Assembly (NCBI RefSeq): GCF_042667405.1
Contig: NZ_JBHVAL010000013.1
Span: 62,001 to 126,000 of the forward strand
Length of the DNA stretch: 64,000 bases
Direction: 5' to 3'
From: Arthrobacter sp042667405
Lineage (GTDB): Bacteria > Actinomycetota > Actinomycetes > Actinomycetales > Micrococcaceae
Positions 34,361 through 43,016 of this stretch are shown piece by piece. The translations under genes were made by a program, and so were the position numbers. Within the stretch, counting starts at the first letter, position 1. The number at the start of each line of letters is the position of its first letter. The notes beneath the pieces are model-generated. The model was not told the origin of the DNA. It did no database searches and was given only the letters and a program-made list of their open reading frames with translations.

Positions 34361-35155
34361 TCAGGCGAAGTTTTCGTTCCAGACATCCACACCCAGTTTG
34401 ACGATCAGCGCCGCCACCACGATGAGAAAAACGAGGCGCACGAACTTGCTTCCCCTGGCCACGGCTGTTCTGGCTCCCAGATAGCCTCCTGCCATGTTGG
34501 CCAGTCCGAGGACCAGGCCCACGCCCCACAGCAATGAGCCATGCGGCAGGAAGAAGATCAGTGCTCCGGCGTTGGTTGCCATGTTGACGATCTTGGCTTT
34601 GGCGCTGGCTTCCAGGAACGCGTAGCCCATGGCCGAAACCAGGGCAATCACCAGGAACGAACCAGTACCGGGGCCGATAAGACCGTCGTAGAAACCGATG
34701 ACACCACCAATGAGGCAGGCCACGACGTAATGTTTGTGGCCATCATGGCGCAAGGCCGTCAGCTCGCCTGCGCTTGGACGCAGCGCGGTAAAGATCGCGA
34801 CGGCGATCAGGGCCAGGACGATGATCGGCTTGAAAACACTCGCGGGCAGTGATGCGGCCAGGATCGCGCCGCCGAAGCTCCCGGCCAGCGCAATCACCGC
34901 CATTGGAATTGCGGTCTTCAGGTCCGGCCCTACGCGGCGGTAGTACGTCACGGCACTGGTGGTGGTTCCGAAGATGGAACCCATTTTGTTGGTCGCCAGC
35001 GCCTGAACAGGCGTGATGCCCGGCACCAGCAGCAGGGCGGGGAGCTGGATCAGTCCCCCGCCTCCAACTACTGCGTCAATCCAGCCGGCCGCGAATCCAG
35101 CCACCACAATCAGGATGATCGTGGTGAGCTGGATGGATTCGAAGCCCGAAATCAC
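34361..35155 (-). CDS. TauE/SafE (TSUP) family sulfite/organic acid permease
   Basis: 264-aa membrane protein with about eight helices. The two internal-repeat motifs are visible: GFAAGWIDAVVGGGGLIQLPALL near the N-terminus and GVIGFYDGLIGPGTGSFLVIAL in the second half. The family exports or imports sulfite, sulfonates or related anions. GTG 35155 overlaps the proS stop (GTGA), so it is translated with proS. Its 3' end faces the kinase gene 31 bp away. Confidence 0.9.
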   Translation of the reverse strand: MISGFESIQLTTIILIVVAGFAAGWIDAVVGGGGLIQLPALLLVPGITPVQALATNKMGSIFGTTTSAVTYYRRVGPDLKTAIPMAVIALAGSFGGAILAASLPASVFKPIIVLALIAVAIFTALRPSAGELTALRHDGHKHYVVACLIGGVIGFYDGLIGPGTGSFLVIALVSAMGYAFLEASAKAKIVNMATNAGALIFFLPHGSLLWGVGLVLGLANMAGGYLGARTAVARGSKFVRLVFLIVVAALIVKLGVDVWNENFA

Positions 35156-36963
35156 CGGGAACGGACGGCGTTGACCACGTAATCCACGGCTTTGTCGACG
35201 GCGACGTTCTCGGCCTCGCCGCTGCGACGGTCCTTGATTTCGACAACGCCATCTGCCAGTCCGCGTCCAACAGCCAGGATGGTGGGCACACCCACGAGCT
35301 CGGCGTCGCCAAACTTGACGCCGGGAGATACCTTGGGCCGGTCATCGAAGATGACGTCCAGCCCGGCAGCCTCGAGCTCGCTTGAGAGCCTCTCGGCGGC
35401 CTCGAAGATCTCCTCGCCGCGTCCGACAGCCACGACGTGGACATCGGCCGGAGCAACCGAGCGGGGCCACACGATGCCGCGTTCGTCGTGGTTCGCTTCA
35501 GCCAGGGCAGCAACGGCACGGGTCACGCCTACTCCGTAGGAGCCCATGGTCACGACAACCTGTTTGCCGTTCTGGTCCAGGACCTTCAGGTCCAGGGCTT
35601 CGGCGTACTTGCGGCCGAGCTGGAAAATGTGTCCCATTTCGATGCCGCGTGCGGTCTCCAGGGGGCCGGAGCCGTCGGGGGCGGGATCGCCGGCCCGCAC
35701 CTCTGTGCTCTCGATGACGCCGTCCCAGGTAAAGTCGCGGCCGGCCACCAGGCCGAAGACGTGCTTGCCCTCGGAGTTGGCACCGGTGATCCAGCTGGTG
35801 CCGGACACAACGCGGGGGTCCACCAGGAACAGCACTTTGGAGGAGCCTTCGAGTCCCAGGACAGGCTGGTCAAGGGACAGCCCGGGGCCGATGTAGCCCT
35901 TGACGAGCCACGGCAGCTTCTTGAGGTCTTCCTCATTCGCGGCCTCAAGCCCGATCTCCCCTGCGATGGGCAGGTGGGATCCGATGTTTGCTTCCACGCG
36001 CTTGAGGTCAACGGCACGGTCACCCGGAACGCCGATCACCACGATCTGGCGCTCACCGGTGGGCAGCGTGACGGCGAGGACCACATTCTTGAGCGTGTCG
36101 GCGGCAGACCAGGGGCCGTCGTCGGAACCGGTGCGCGGAGCAAGCTGGTTCGCTGCGGCGACCAGGGTCTCGATGGTGGGCGTGTTCGGTGTTTCCAGGA
36201 CCTCGGCAGCAGGGGCGTTGCTGAAGTCGATGTCGTCCGGGACAACGGTGGTGACAGCTTCGACGTTGGCATAGTAGCCGCCTGCGGAGCGAACGAACGT
36301 GTCCTCGCCGATCTCGGTGGGGAACAGGAATTCCTCGCTCTTGGAGCCACCCATGGCGCCGGCTGTGGCTGCAACGGGAATCACTTCGAGGCCCAGCCGT
36401 TCGAAGATCTTCAGGTAGGCGGCCCGGTGGGCGGCGTAGCTGGCGTCCAAGCCGGCGTCGTCGACGTCGAACGAGTAGGAGTCCTTCATGATGAACTCGC
36501 GGCCGCGGAGGAGGCCCGCGCGGGGACGGGCTTCATCGCGGTATTTGTTCTGGATCTGGTAGAGGCTCAGCGGCAGGTCTTTGTAGGACGAGTACAGGTC
36601 CTTGACCAGCAGGGTGAACATTTCCTCGTGCGTGGGGGCCAGCAGGTAGTCGGCACCCTTGCGGTCCTGGAGGCGGAACAGGCCTTCGCCGTATTCGGTC
36701 CAGCGGTTGGTGGCCTCATAGGGTTCGCGCGGAAGCAAAGCCGGGAAGTGGACTTCCTGGGCCCCGATGGCGGCCATTTCCTGGCGGATGATCTCTTCGA
36801 CCTTGCGCAGGACGCTCAGGCCCAGCGGCAACCAGGTGTAGATGCCGGGCGCGGCACGGCGGATGTAGCCGGCGCGGACCAGGAGCTTGTGGCTGGCGAC
36901 CTCGGCGTCGACGGGATCTTCACGCAGGGTGCGCAGGAATAACTGGGAAAGGCGAAGGACCAC
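35152..36963 (-). CDS. proS: Prolyl-tRNA synthetase (bacterial type, with editing domain)
   Basis: Charges tRNA-Pro. 603 aa. Class II motifs: motif 1 region RRAAPGIYTWLPLG, motif 2 NKYRDEARPRAGLLRGREFIMKDSYSF, motif 3 GSYGVGVTRAVAAL. The middle insertion (about 230-400) is the YbaK-like editing domain that removes Ala-tRNA-Pro. C-terminal anticodon-binding domain with DDRPKVSPGVKFGDAELVGVP. Start GTG 36963 (VLRLSQLFLRTLREDP) is chosen from homologue N-termini; its ribosome binding site is weak. Confidence 0.96.
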   Translation of the reverse strand: MVLRLSQLFLRTLREDPVDAEVASHKLLVRAGYIRRAAPGIYTWLPLGLSVLRKVEEIIRQEMAAIGAQEVHFPALLPREPYEATNRWTEYGEGLFRLQDRKGADYLLAPTHEEMFTLLVKDLYSSYKDLPLSLYQIQNKYRDEARPRAGLLRGREFIMKDSYSFDVDDAGLDASYAAHRAAYLKIFERLGLEVIPVAATAGAMGGSKSEEFLFPTEIGEDTFVRSAGGYYANVEAVTTVVPDDIDFSNAPAAEVLETPNTPTIETLVAAANQLAPRTGSDDGPWSAADTLKNVVLAVTLPTGERQIVVIGVPGDRAVDLKRVEANIGSHLPIAGEIGLEAANEEDLKKLPWLVKGYIGPGLSLDQPVLGLEGSSKVLFLVDPRVVSGTSWITGANSEGKHVFGLVAGRDFTWDGVIESTEVRAGDPAPDGSGPLETARGIEMGHIFQLGRKYAEALDLKVLDQNGKQVVVTMGSYGVGVTRAVAALAEANHDERGIVWPRSVAPADVHVVAVGRGEEIFEAAERLSSELEAAGLDVIFDDRPKVSPGVKFGDAELVGVPTILAVGRGLADGVVEIKDRRSGEAENVAVDKAVDYVVNAVRSR

Positions 36964-37080
36964 GGGTACGTATCCGTTTCTTTGGCAGGTGTGGCAAAAC
37001 AACTGCGTACTAATCTACCGGTTTGCGGCCTTGCGCCTTTAACGTACGGATTCACCCTCCGCCTGGCCCTGAACACGGAA

Positions 37081-37147
37081 GAGCCACGCCTTCGCGAGCG
37101 GAAGCCCCTGGCCGCCGTGGGCTGGTCATCCTGCGAGGGCGTGGCTC
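37081..37147 (-). terminator. Stem-loop structure downstream of the 76-aa gene
   Basis: Outer arms 37081-37095 and 37133-37147 pair over 15 positions with one mismatch (GAGCCACGCC and its complement outermost). The 37-nt loop contains a smaller GCCC/GGGC stem. It sits in the 217-bp gap between proS and the 76-aa gene and could end that gene's transcript; little else is visible in the gap. Confidence 0.45.
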
Positions 37148-37180
37148 AACGGCCGGCCGGCCGCAAGCGTTATCCGTTGA

Positions 37181-37411
37181 CTACTTGGTCTTGCCCTCCA
37201 GGGCGACGAGTACGCCTGCGACTGCGAAGAACTTATTGCTGCCGAGCTCGCGGATGGTGTCGATACCCAGGGAATCCTTCAAGGCCTTTGCCGTGGCATC
37301 CGTGACACCTGCCAAGGCGGCCGGAGATGCATCCAGAATTTCCTTGAGACCCTTGTCCTCGTACGCCTTGTCCAGTGCTTTGGAAAGATCAACGCCAACT
37401 GCCATTGTCAC
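37181..37411 (-). CDS. Small conserved protein, possibly helix-hairpin-helix-like
   Basis: 76 aa. ATAKALKDSLGIDTIRELGSNKFFAVAGVLVAL loosely resembles a helix-hairpin-helix (DNA- or protein-binding) unit; the N-terminal half is helical (VDLSKALDKAYEDKGLKEIL). No Cys, no membrane segment. GTG 37411 has GAGGGG 4 nt upstream; ATG at 37405 is equally possible. Stands alone between proS and the divergent ABC operon. Function unknown. Confidence 0.7.
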   Translation of the reverse strand: MTMAVGVDLSKALDKAYEDKGLKEILDASPAALAGVTDATAKALKDSLGIDTIRELGSNKFFAVAGVLVALEGKTK

Positions 37412-37521
37412 GATTCCCCTCAGTGATCATCCGCGCCCCAACGACACGGTTGGGACGAACCTATGTGATGGCGGACACGATTTCAAGGATTTTTGTACTT
37501 TCGATGGACAAGGAAAATCCC

Positions 37522-37572
37522 TTGACCTGGTTGGGAAGCAGTCTTAGCTTTAATTCATCACTTGATGAATTA
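37522..37572 (+). promoter_or_regulatory. Promoter and perfect-arm TetR operator of the ABC efflux operon
   Basis: -35 TTGACC (37522-37527), 17-bp spacer, -10 TAGCTT (37545-37550), followed at once by a 22-bp palindrome (37551-37572): TAATTCATCA, centre CT, TGATGAATTA. The arms are perfect over 10 bp. It covers the expected transcription start, ideal for repression by the TetR protein encoded at the end of the operon. Confidence 0.75.
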
Positions 37573-37593
37573 CTTGATGTTCGTGAGGCCACC

Positions 37594-38370
37594 ATGTCGC
37601 ACATTGCCCGTCACGCCGCACCCCCACCCGATGCCGCCATCAGCGCGGCAGGGCTGCACGTTTCGCTGGGACGTACCCCCGTCCTGCGCGGGCTCGACTT
37701 CTCGGTGGAATCCGGCCGGATAGCCGGACTGCTGGGGCCATCGGGAAGCGGAAAGACCACCCTCATGCGCGCCATTGTCGGAGTCCAGCGGATCACCCGG
37801 GGCTCCGTCACCGTCCTCGGCTTGCCCGCCGGAAGCGCGCCATTGAGGCACGACGTCGGCTACGTCACCCAAGGCGCCAGCGTCTACGGCGACCTCAGCG
37901 TCGAGGCGAATGTACGCTACTTTGGCGCCATGCACGGCGCGACGGCGGCCGACGTCACCGAGGCGATTGCCGCCGTCGGGCTCCAGGACGTTGCCCGGCA
38001 GAAAGCCGCTGACCTGTCCGGAGGCCAGTTCAGCCGTGTGTCCCTGGCATGCGCGCTGGTGGCCCACCCGAAACTGCTGGTTCTGGACGAGCCAACTGTC
38101 GGTTTGGATCCCGTGCTTCGTGCCGAGCTGTGGGAGCGTTTCGCCGCCATGGCTGAACAGGGGACCACCCTCTTGGTCTCCAGCCACGTCATGGAGGAAG
38201 CCTCCCATTGCTCCACCCTGCTGCTGTTGAGGGACGGCCTTTTGTTGGCCCAACTCACACCGGCCGAGCTCGCCGAACGAGGACACAGCGAAGACCTCGA
38301 ACGGGCGTTCCTGACCATGATCAAGGCCGCCGGCCGCGGCCAGCAGGAAAGCCAGGTGGCATCATCATGA
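37594..38370 (+). CDS. ABC transporter ATP-binding protein (drug/DrrA-like exporter type)
   Basis: 258 aa. Walker A GLLGPSGSGKTTLM, Q-loop GYVTQGASVYGDLSVEANVRYFG, signature DLSGGQFSRVSLA, Walker B LLVLDEPTVGLDPV and switch His in LLVSSHVMEEA. This is the nodulation/DrrA-type exporter ATPase. ATG 37594 has GTGAGG upstream and lies 21 bp after the operator; the frame upstream of it runs through the promoter and is not coding. The permease starts at ATGA of its stop. Confidence 0.92.
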   Translation: MSHIARHAAPPPDAAISAAGLHVSLGRTPVLRGLDFSVESGRIAGLLGPSGSGKTTLMRAIVGVQRITRGSVTVLGLPAGSAPLRHDVGYVTQGASVYGDLSVEANVRYFGAMHGATAADVTEAIAAVGLQDVARQKAADLSGGQFSRVSLACALVAHPKLLVLDEPTVGLDPVLRAELWERFAAMAEQGTTLLVSSHVMEEASHCSTLLLLRDGLLLAQLTPAELAERGHSEDLERAFLTMIKAAGRGQQESQVASS

Positions 38371-39122
38371 ACCTCCGGATGACCATCGCAACCACCACCC
38401 GCGTCCTCGGCCAGTTGCGGCACGACCACCGGAGTGTGGCGCTGATCCTCGTGGTGCCGGCCCTCCTGCTGACGGCCGTGTACTTCCTCTACGAAAACGA
38501 AAGCCTGCCACCAGGGGCGCCCAGGACGTTTGATCGGGTGGGCCTGATGATGCTGGCCATCTTCCCCTTCGTGGTGATGTTCCTGGTCACCTCCATCACC
38601 ATGCTCCGCGAACGCACTTCCGGAACCCTGGAGCGGTTGCTGACCACGCCCATCCACAAAGCGGACCTGCTGTTCGGCTATGCCTTGGCCTTCTCCATCA
38701 TGGCGGCCCTGCAATCGCTGGTGGCTACCGGTGTGGCGTACTGGATTTTCAATCTCGACATCAAAGGAAGCCCTGGCCTGGTGGTACTGATTGCGGTGAT
38801 CAACGCAGTTCTGGGCGTGGCCCTCGGTTTGCTGTGCTCGGCGTTCGCCCGGACGGAGTTCCAGGCGGTGCAGTTCATGCCGGTGGTGGTGGTCCCCCAG
38901 ATCCTGCTGTGCGGGCTGTTCGTGGCACGGGAGCACATGAATGAGGTCCTGGAGGGCATCTCGGGCGTCCTGCCGCTGACGTTCTCGGTGGACGCCCTGA
39001 AGGAGATCGCGGGCAATTCCGAGGCGACGTCGGCGATGTGGCAGGACGCCTCGGTGATGGCTGCGATCGTGGTGGGCGTATTGGTCCTGGCGTCGCTGAC
39101 CTTGCGGCGACAAACGCGATGA
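38367..39122 (+). CDS. ABC-2 type transporter permease
   Basis: 251 aa with six hydrophobic helices and the ABC-2 pattern: short N-terminus, VALILVVPALLLTAVYFLY, then SITMLRERTSGTLERLLTTPIHKADLLFGYAL, the family's cytosolic coupling segment (E-R-x-x-G-T-L-E). Pairs with the ATPase just upstream (ATGA overlap) to form an exporter of hydrophobic compounds, daunorubicin-like in type; substrate unknown. The TetR gene begins in its stop codon. Confidence 0.9.
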   Translation: MNLRMTIATTTRVLGQLRHDHRSVALILVVPALLLTAVYFLYENESLPPGAPRTFDRVGLMMLAIFPFVVMFLVTSITMLRERTSGTLERLLTTPIHKADLLFGYALAFSIMAALQSLVATGVAYWIFNLDIKGSPGLVVLIAVINAVLGVALGLLCSAFARTEFQAVQFMPVVVVPQILLCGLFVAREHMNEVLEGISGVLPLTFSVDALKEIAGNSEATSAMWQDASVMAAIVVGVLVLASLTLRRQTR

Positions 39123-39733
39123 GCCTCCCGCAGCTGCGACGCGGCCGACGCAGTCAGGAAGATCACTCCAGGGAAGCCATACTGGCTGCCGCCCGGGGGC
39201 TTTTCGCGGAGCAGGGGTTCGATGGAACAAGCCTGCGCCAAGTAGCCCGCGAAGCCGGCGTGGATCCGGCCATGGTGCACCACTTCTTCAAGGGCAAAGA
39301 CGAGCTGTTCGCAGCAAGCGTCGAGTTGCCTGCAGACCCCGCGGCGGTCCTGTCCGACGTCGAAAACGCAGACCCCCAGGTGAGGGCGGAAGTCATTGTC
39401 CGCACCGTCCTGGAGCTCTGGGAAGGCCCGGCACAGCACGCCATGGTGGCCTTCGCCCGCGGAACCATCGGCTCCAAGGCCAAGACGGCGCTCATGAAGG
39501 AAGTAGTCAGCAGGGCGGTCCTGCCACGGATCATGGACGGATTGCCGGGCTCCGCCGACGAGGTGCGGCTGCGCGGCAACCTCGTGGCCACCCAGGTGGT
39601 GGGTCTCATGCTGGCTCGATACGTGATCCGGCTACAGCCCCTGGCGTCTGCCCCACGCGAAGAGGTGGTCCGTTTGGTGGCCCCGAACATCCAGCACTAC
39701 CTCACCGGTAACCTGGCCTCCCCAAGTAAGTAG
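39119..39733 (+). CDS. TetR-family regulator of the ABC operon
   Basis: 204 aa. N-terminal helix-turn-helix DHSREAILAAARGLFAEQGFDGTSLRQVAREAGVDPAMVHHFFKGKDELF is split here by eye into helices 1-3; C-terminal ligand domain of the PsrA/TetR_C_17-like type. ATG 39119 overlaps the permease stop (ATGA), so regulator and pump are translated together. The likely target is the 22-bp palindrome at the operon promoter (37551-37572), giving ligand-relieved autoregulation. Its stop codon lies inside the hairpin 39730-39777. Confidence 0.9.
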   Translation: MSLPQLRRGRRSQEDHSREAILAAARGLFAEQGFDGTSLRQVAREAGVDPAMVHHFFKGKDELFAASVELPADPAAVLSDVENADPQVRAEVIVRTVLELWEGPAQHAMVAFARGTIGSKAKTALMKEVVSRAVLPRIMDGLPGSADEVRLRGNLVATQVVGLMLARYVIRLQPLASAPREEVVRLVAPNIQHYLTGNLASPSK

Positions 39734-39777
39734 CAGTACATGCTGTTATGAAGCCACAAAACGGCATGTACTGCTAC
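39730..39777. terminator. Hairpin between convergent TetR and lipoprotein genes
   Basis: Perfect 14-bp arms GTAGCAGTACATGC (39730-39743) and its complement (39764-39777) with a 20-nt loop that can pair partly further. It includes the TetR stop codon and lies 15 bp before the lipoprotein stop; a bidirectional terminator without T-tract is the likely role. Confidence 0.65.
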
Positions 39778-39791
39778 ACAGTTTCCGGCGG

Positions 39792-40526
39792 CTACTTGAT
39801 GAGATCGGCAGCCTGGTCCAGCATTGCCTCAAGCTTGGGGAGATCGGAATCCGAGACCTTCGTACCGGTGGACTGTGCCACCAGGACGACTCCACTCTTG
39901 ACTGTGCTGACGAACAACTGTTCCTGCGATCCAGCTGGCCCGGCCGCGGTGTTGTGGTAGGCAATGGCCCCCGGAGTCTTCGCGGAGGTGGGCAGCGCCT
40001 TGATGGTGGCGTGTACCGCATTTCCCATGACCGTCATCTGGATGTCACCACAGGCAGCGAGATCCTTGGCACTGTTCTCCGCAACGGCTTTCACCTTGTC
40101 CTCCGAAGCGCCGGAGAACAAAGAAAGCAGGTAAGCCGTCTCTGCCGTTGAACTGGCCGAGGCGCCGATGCTCATCGTGGCGCCTTCTTCCATCTGGATA
40201 CCGCCACCAGTCAGGAAGCTGGTGCAGGACGCGGGCTCAATGACGCTGTTCGTCAGGAGGTCCTTCACCTGCTGCAGGGTGTCTGCCAAGCGGTCGTCAG
40301 GCATCACCATAAGTCTGGTGCCTTTGCCGTCACGGACATCTCCGACCATCTTAGTCAGCTCCGCCTTTGAGTACGTGCGGAACTCAACGGTCGTCGGCGT
40401 CGGTGTCGCCGTTTCGCTGGCCGGCGCGGACGCCGCTTCCGTGGAAGTACAGGCACCGCTGCACGCGGCAAGGCCCATAACCAACAGTCCTGACACGGCA
40501 AAACCGCGCAGCGCATTCTTATTCAT
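39792..40526 (-). CDS. Secreted lipoprotein of unknown function
   Basis: 244 aa. Signal peptide with hydrophobic core and lipobox LAAC (Cys at 22), then a Ser/Thr/Pro-rich linker and a globular domain with three further Cys that may form disulfides (PASCTSFL, LAACGDIQM). Resembles DUF5642-like or sensor-domain lipoproteins of Actinobacteria only in general shape. ATG 40526 has GGGGAA upstream. Convergent with the efflux operon; no functional link visible. Confidence 0.8.
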   Translation of the reverse strand: MNKNALRGFAVSGLLVMGLAACSGACTSTEAASAPASETATPTPTTVEFRTYSKAELTKMVGDVRDGKGTRLMVMPDDRLADTLQQVKDLLTNSVIEPASCTSFLTGGGIQMEEGATMSIGASASSTAETAYLLSLFSGASEDKVKAVAENSAKDLAACGDIQMTVMGNAVHATIKALPTSAKTPGAIAYHNTAAGPAGSQEQLFVSTVKSGVVLVAQSTGTKVSDSDLPKLEAMLDQAADLIK

Positions 40527-40603
40527 TTGTTCCCCAACGGAGTTTTGAGTGATGCGGTGGCATGCGCCAACCGCGATAAGACTACAAGCAGCGGACTCCA
40601 GGC

Positions 40604-41491
40604 CTAAAACAGGACCGTCGCGAACGTGCCCACCTGTTCAAAACCCACGCGCTCGTAGGTGGCACGGGCTTTGGTGTTGTAGTCGTTGACATACAGGCTC
40701 GTCACGGGCGCAAAGGACCTTGAGAGATTCACGACGGCGGCCATGTAACCGGCGCTCTGGCCGCGGCCACGCAGCTCCGGATTCATCCACACACCCTGCA
40801 CCTGGGTGACTTCCTTGGTAACAGCCCCTAACTCGGCCTTGAAGACCACCGTTCCGGAAGCGTCGATATGCACCAGCGAATGGCCTTGCCGGATGAGGCC
40901 GGCCACCCGTTTGCTGTAGAACTCCTGGCCACCGAGGAACGGCGAGTAGCCTACTTCTTCTTCGAACATGGCGGCACATGCGGGCAGGATCCTGTCGAAA
41001 TCGGCCATTGAGCCAAAAGTCAGGGCAGGATTGGCGCTGATGACAGGGCCGCCGGAGATTGAGAGAAGTGGCTGTTCGGCGCGGACCTCGTGGGCAAGGT
41101 GGCCCAGCTGCTCGAAGCGGGAATAGAGCGCCAGCACTGTCTCGGCCGGTCCGAAAATCGATGCGTAGCGGCGCCCGTTGTGATGGGCGGCGTTGGCCAC
41201 GTAGCCGGCCAGCCCGGGATCCAGTTGAACGGGGACCAGGTTGGCTCCGGCCCAACAGGCACCAAGGAGGGTGTCGCCGTCGAAGACTCCGTACACGCTG
41301 GCCCCGCCGCTGGTGGGTGCCGCGGTTCCCGTGCTTTCGAGGTGGGCAAGGATAAAGACGTTGGCCACCGCGTCCTCGTTTGCGAGCGCGCGAAGAGCCA
41401 GGGTGTCGGCACCGCCGAGCACCCTGACCCCTAAGCCGTTCTCGTTACGAGACGCTAACCACGGGGCTACCCTTGACAGCATCTTCGCCAT
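40604..41491 (-). CDS. GNAT N-acetyltransferase with DUF4081 N-terminal domain
   Basis: 295 aa. N-terminal DUF4081-type domain (GVRVLGGADTLALRALANEDAVANVFILAHLE; RYASIFGPAETVLALYSRFE) and C-terminal GNAT domain with VQGVWMNPELRGRGQSAGYMAAVV (acetyl-CoA loop R-G-x-G-x-S/A) and LYVNDYNTKARATYERVGFEQVG. Substrate unknown. ATG 41491 has GGGGGAGG 3 nt upstream, although this makes its first 47 nt overlap the end of ispG; ATG 41482 is an alternative. This family typically lies beside ispG in Actinobacteria. Confidence 0.88.
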   Translation of the reverse strand: MAKMLSRVAPWLASRNENGLGVRVLGGADTLALRALANEDAVANVFILAHLESTGTAAPTSGGASVYGVFDGDTLLGACWAGANLVPVQLDPGLAGYVANAAHHNGRRYASIFGPAETVLALYSRFEQLGHLAHEVRAEQPLLSISGGPVISANPALTFGSMADFDRILPACAAMFEEEVGYSPFLGGQEFYSKRVAGLIRQGHSLVHIDASGTVVFKAELGAVTKEVTQVQGVWMNPELRGRGQSAGYMAAVVNLSRSFAPVTSLYVNDYNTKARATYERVGFEQVGTFATVLF

Positions 41492-42611
41492 CGGCCTCCC
41501 CCATCTCTTCAGCGATACGCATGGCCTCTTCGATCAGTGTCTCAACAATTTCGCTCTCGGGCACAGTCTTAATGACTTCGCCCTTCACGAAAATCTGGCC
41601 CTTGCCGTTTCCGGAGGCCACGCCAAGGTCCGCTTCGCGTGCTTCACCCGGTCCGTTGACGACGCAGCCCATCACAGCAACGCGCAGCGGAATCTCCATG
41701 CCTTCAAGACCGGCAGTCACCTGCTCCGCGAGGGTGTAAACGTCCACCTGGGCACGGCCACAGGATGGGCACGACACAATCTCCAGCTTGCGGGGGCGCA
41801 GGTTCAGGGACTGCAGGATCTGGTTGCCCACCTTGATCTCTTCCACCGGCGGGGCGGAGAGGGAAACGCGAATGGTGTCCCCGATGCCGCGGGAAAGGAG
41901 CGCACCGAACGCCGTGGCCGACTTGATGGTGCCCTGGAAGGCGGGTCCGGCTTCGGTAACTCCGAGGTGGAGCGGCCAGTCGCCTTGCTCTGCCAGCATC
42001 TCGTACGCGGCCACCATGACCACGGGATCATTGTGCTTAACGGAGATCTTGAAATCGTGGAAACCGTGCTCTTCGAACAGGGACGCCTCCCAGACAGCAG
42101 ACTCAACGAGGGCTTCGGGAGTGGCTTTGCCGTACTTCTTCAAAATCCCCGGCTCAAGGGAGCCCGCGTTGACACCGATGCGGATGGACGTGCCGTGGTC
42201 GCGGGCAGCGGCTGCGATTTCCTTCACCTGGTCATCGAATTTACGGATGTTGCCCGGGTTCACCCGGACTGCCGCGCAGCCTGCTTCGATGGCGGCGAAA
42301 ACATACTTGGGCTGGAAGTGGATGTCGGCGATCACGGGGATCTGGGACTTCCGGGCGATGATGGGCAATGCTTCGGCATCGTCGGCGGACGGGCAGGCAA
42401 CGCGCACGATGTCGCATCCGGACGCCGTGAGTTCGGCGATCTGTTGGAGGGTGGCGTTGATATCCGTGGTCGGAGTAGTGGTCATCGACTGAACACTGAT
42501 GGGCGAGTCAGAGCCCACGCCAACGGAACCGACCTTGATTTGCCGCGTCTTACGGCGCGGGGCAAGGACGGGGGGTGGGGCTGCTGGCATTCCCAGGCTG
42601 ACCGAGGTCAC
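41445..42611 (-). CDS. ispG: (E)-4-hydroxy-3-methylbut-2-enyl-diphosphate synthase
   Basis: 4Fe-4S enzyme of the MEP isoprenoid pathway, reducing MEcPP to HMBPP. 388 aa. N-terminal TIM-barrel (SVQSMTTTPTTDINATLQQI; VADIHFQPKY-like IADIHFQPKY), cluster ligands CPSCGR and CVVNGPGE. GTG 42611 follows AAGGAG by 5 nt. Belongs to the dxr-rip1-ispG cluster of Actinobacteria; dxr, an earlier MEP step, is 2 kb upstream on the same strand. Confidence 0.96.
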   Translation of the reverse strand: MTSVSLGMPAAPPPVLAPRRKTRQIKVGSVGVGSDSPISVQSMTTTPTTDINATLQQIAELTASGCDIVRVACPSADDAEALPIIARKSQIPVIADIHFQPKYVFAAIEAGCAAVRVNPGNIRKFDDQVKEIAAAARDHGTSIRIGVNAGSLEPGILKKYGKATPEALVESAVWEASLFEEHGFHDFKISVKHNDPVVMVAAYEMLAEQGDWPLHLGVTEAGPAFQGTIKSATAFGALLSRGIGDTIRVSLSAPPVEEIKVGNQILQSLNLRPRKLEIVSCPSCGRAQVDVYTLAEQVTAGLEGMEIPLRVAVMGCVVNGPGEAREADLGVASGNGKGQIFVKGEVIKTVPESEIVETLIEEAMRIAEEMGEADGEDAVKGSPVVSVS

Positions 42612-42659
42612 GTGGACTCCTTGGGTTGGGGTGGATCGTTGTGTTGGAGGACGCCGGGG

Positions 42660-42953
42660 CTAGGAAGCGTGGGCTGCCAGGACGCCGATGATGGGTGCCC
42701 ATTCGGTGGTGCGGATGCCGGCGATAACCCCGGCTTCCGCAAATGGGTCCTGCTTGAGGAGGTTATTGAGTTCGGCTTCTTCCGCGGCCTTAAAGATCAA
42801 CAATGCACCGGCACCGTCGCCGTACGGGCCGCTGGCGAGCAGCCGGTCGTTCTCCGCCAGTTCGGCGAGCCAGGCACGGTGTGCTGGGCGGGCTTCGTCG
42901 CGGAGGGCGTCGGAATCGGCGACGTATACATACTCAACAGCGAAAACAGTCAT
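42660..42953 (-). CDS. YciI-like (YCII domain) protein
   Basis: 97 aa. MTVFAVEYVYVADSDALRDEARPAHRAWLAELAENDRLLASGPY and the PFAEAGVIAGIRTTEW segment match the YCII ferredoxin-like fold, with the conserved Asp and His pair. Roles of the family are diverse and mostly unknown. TAGGCT ends 6 nt before ATG 42953, so it likely has its own leaderless promoter that may also feed ispG, 48 bp downstream. Inserted between rip1 and ispG. Confidence 0.85.
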   Translation of the reverse strand: MTVFAVEYVYVADSDALRDEARPAHRAWLAELAENDRLLASGPYGDGAGALLIFKAAEEAELNNLLKQDPFAEAGVIAGIRTTEWAPIIGVLAAHAS

Positions 42954-43016
42954 GGAGCTAGCCTATCTCCCTCGCCCGGCCTGAATTGTTCACAGGTCAA
43001 TCGGGACAGCAATGGT

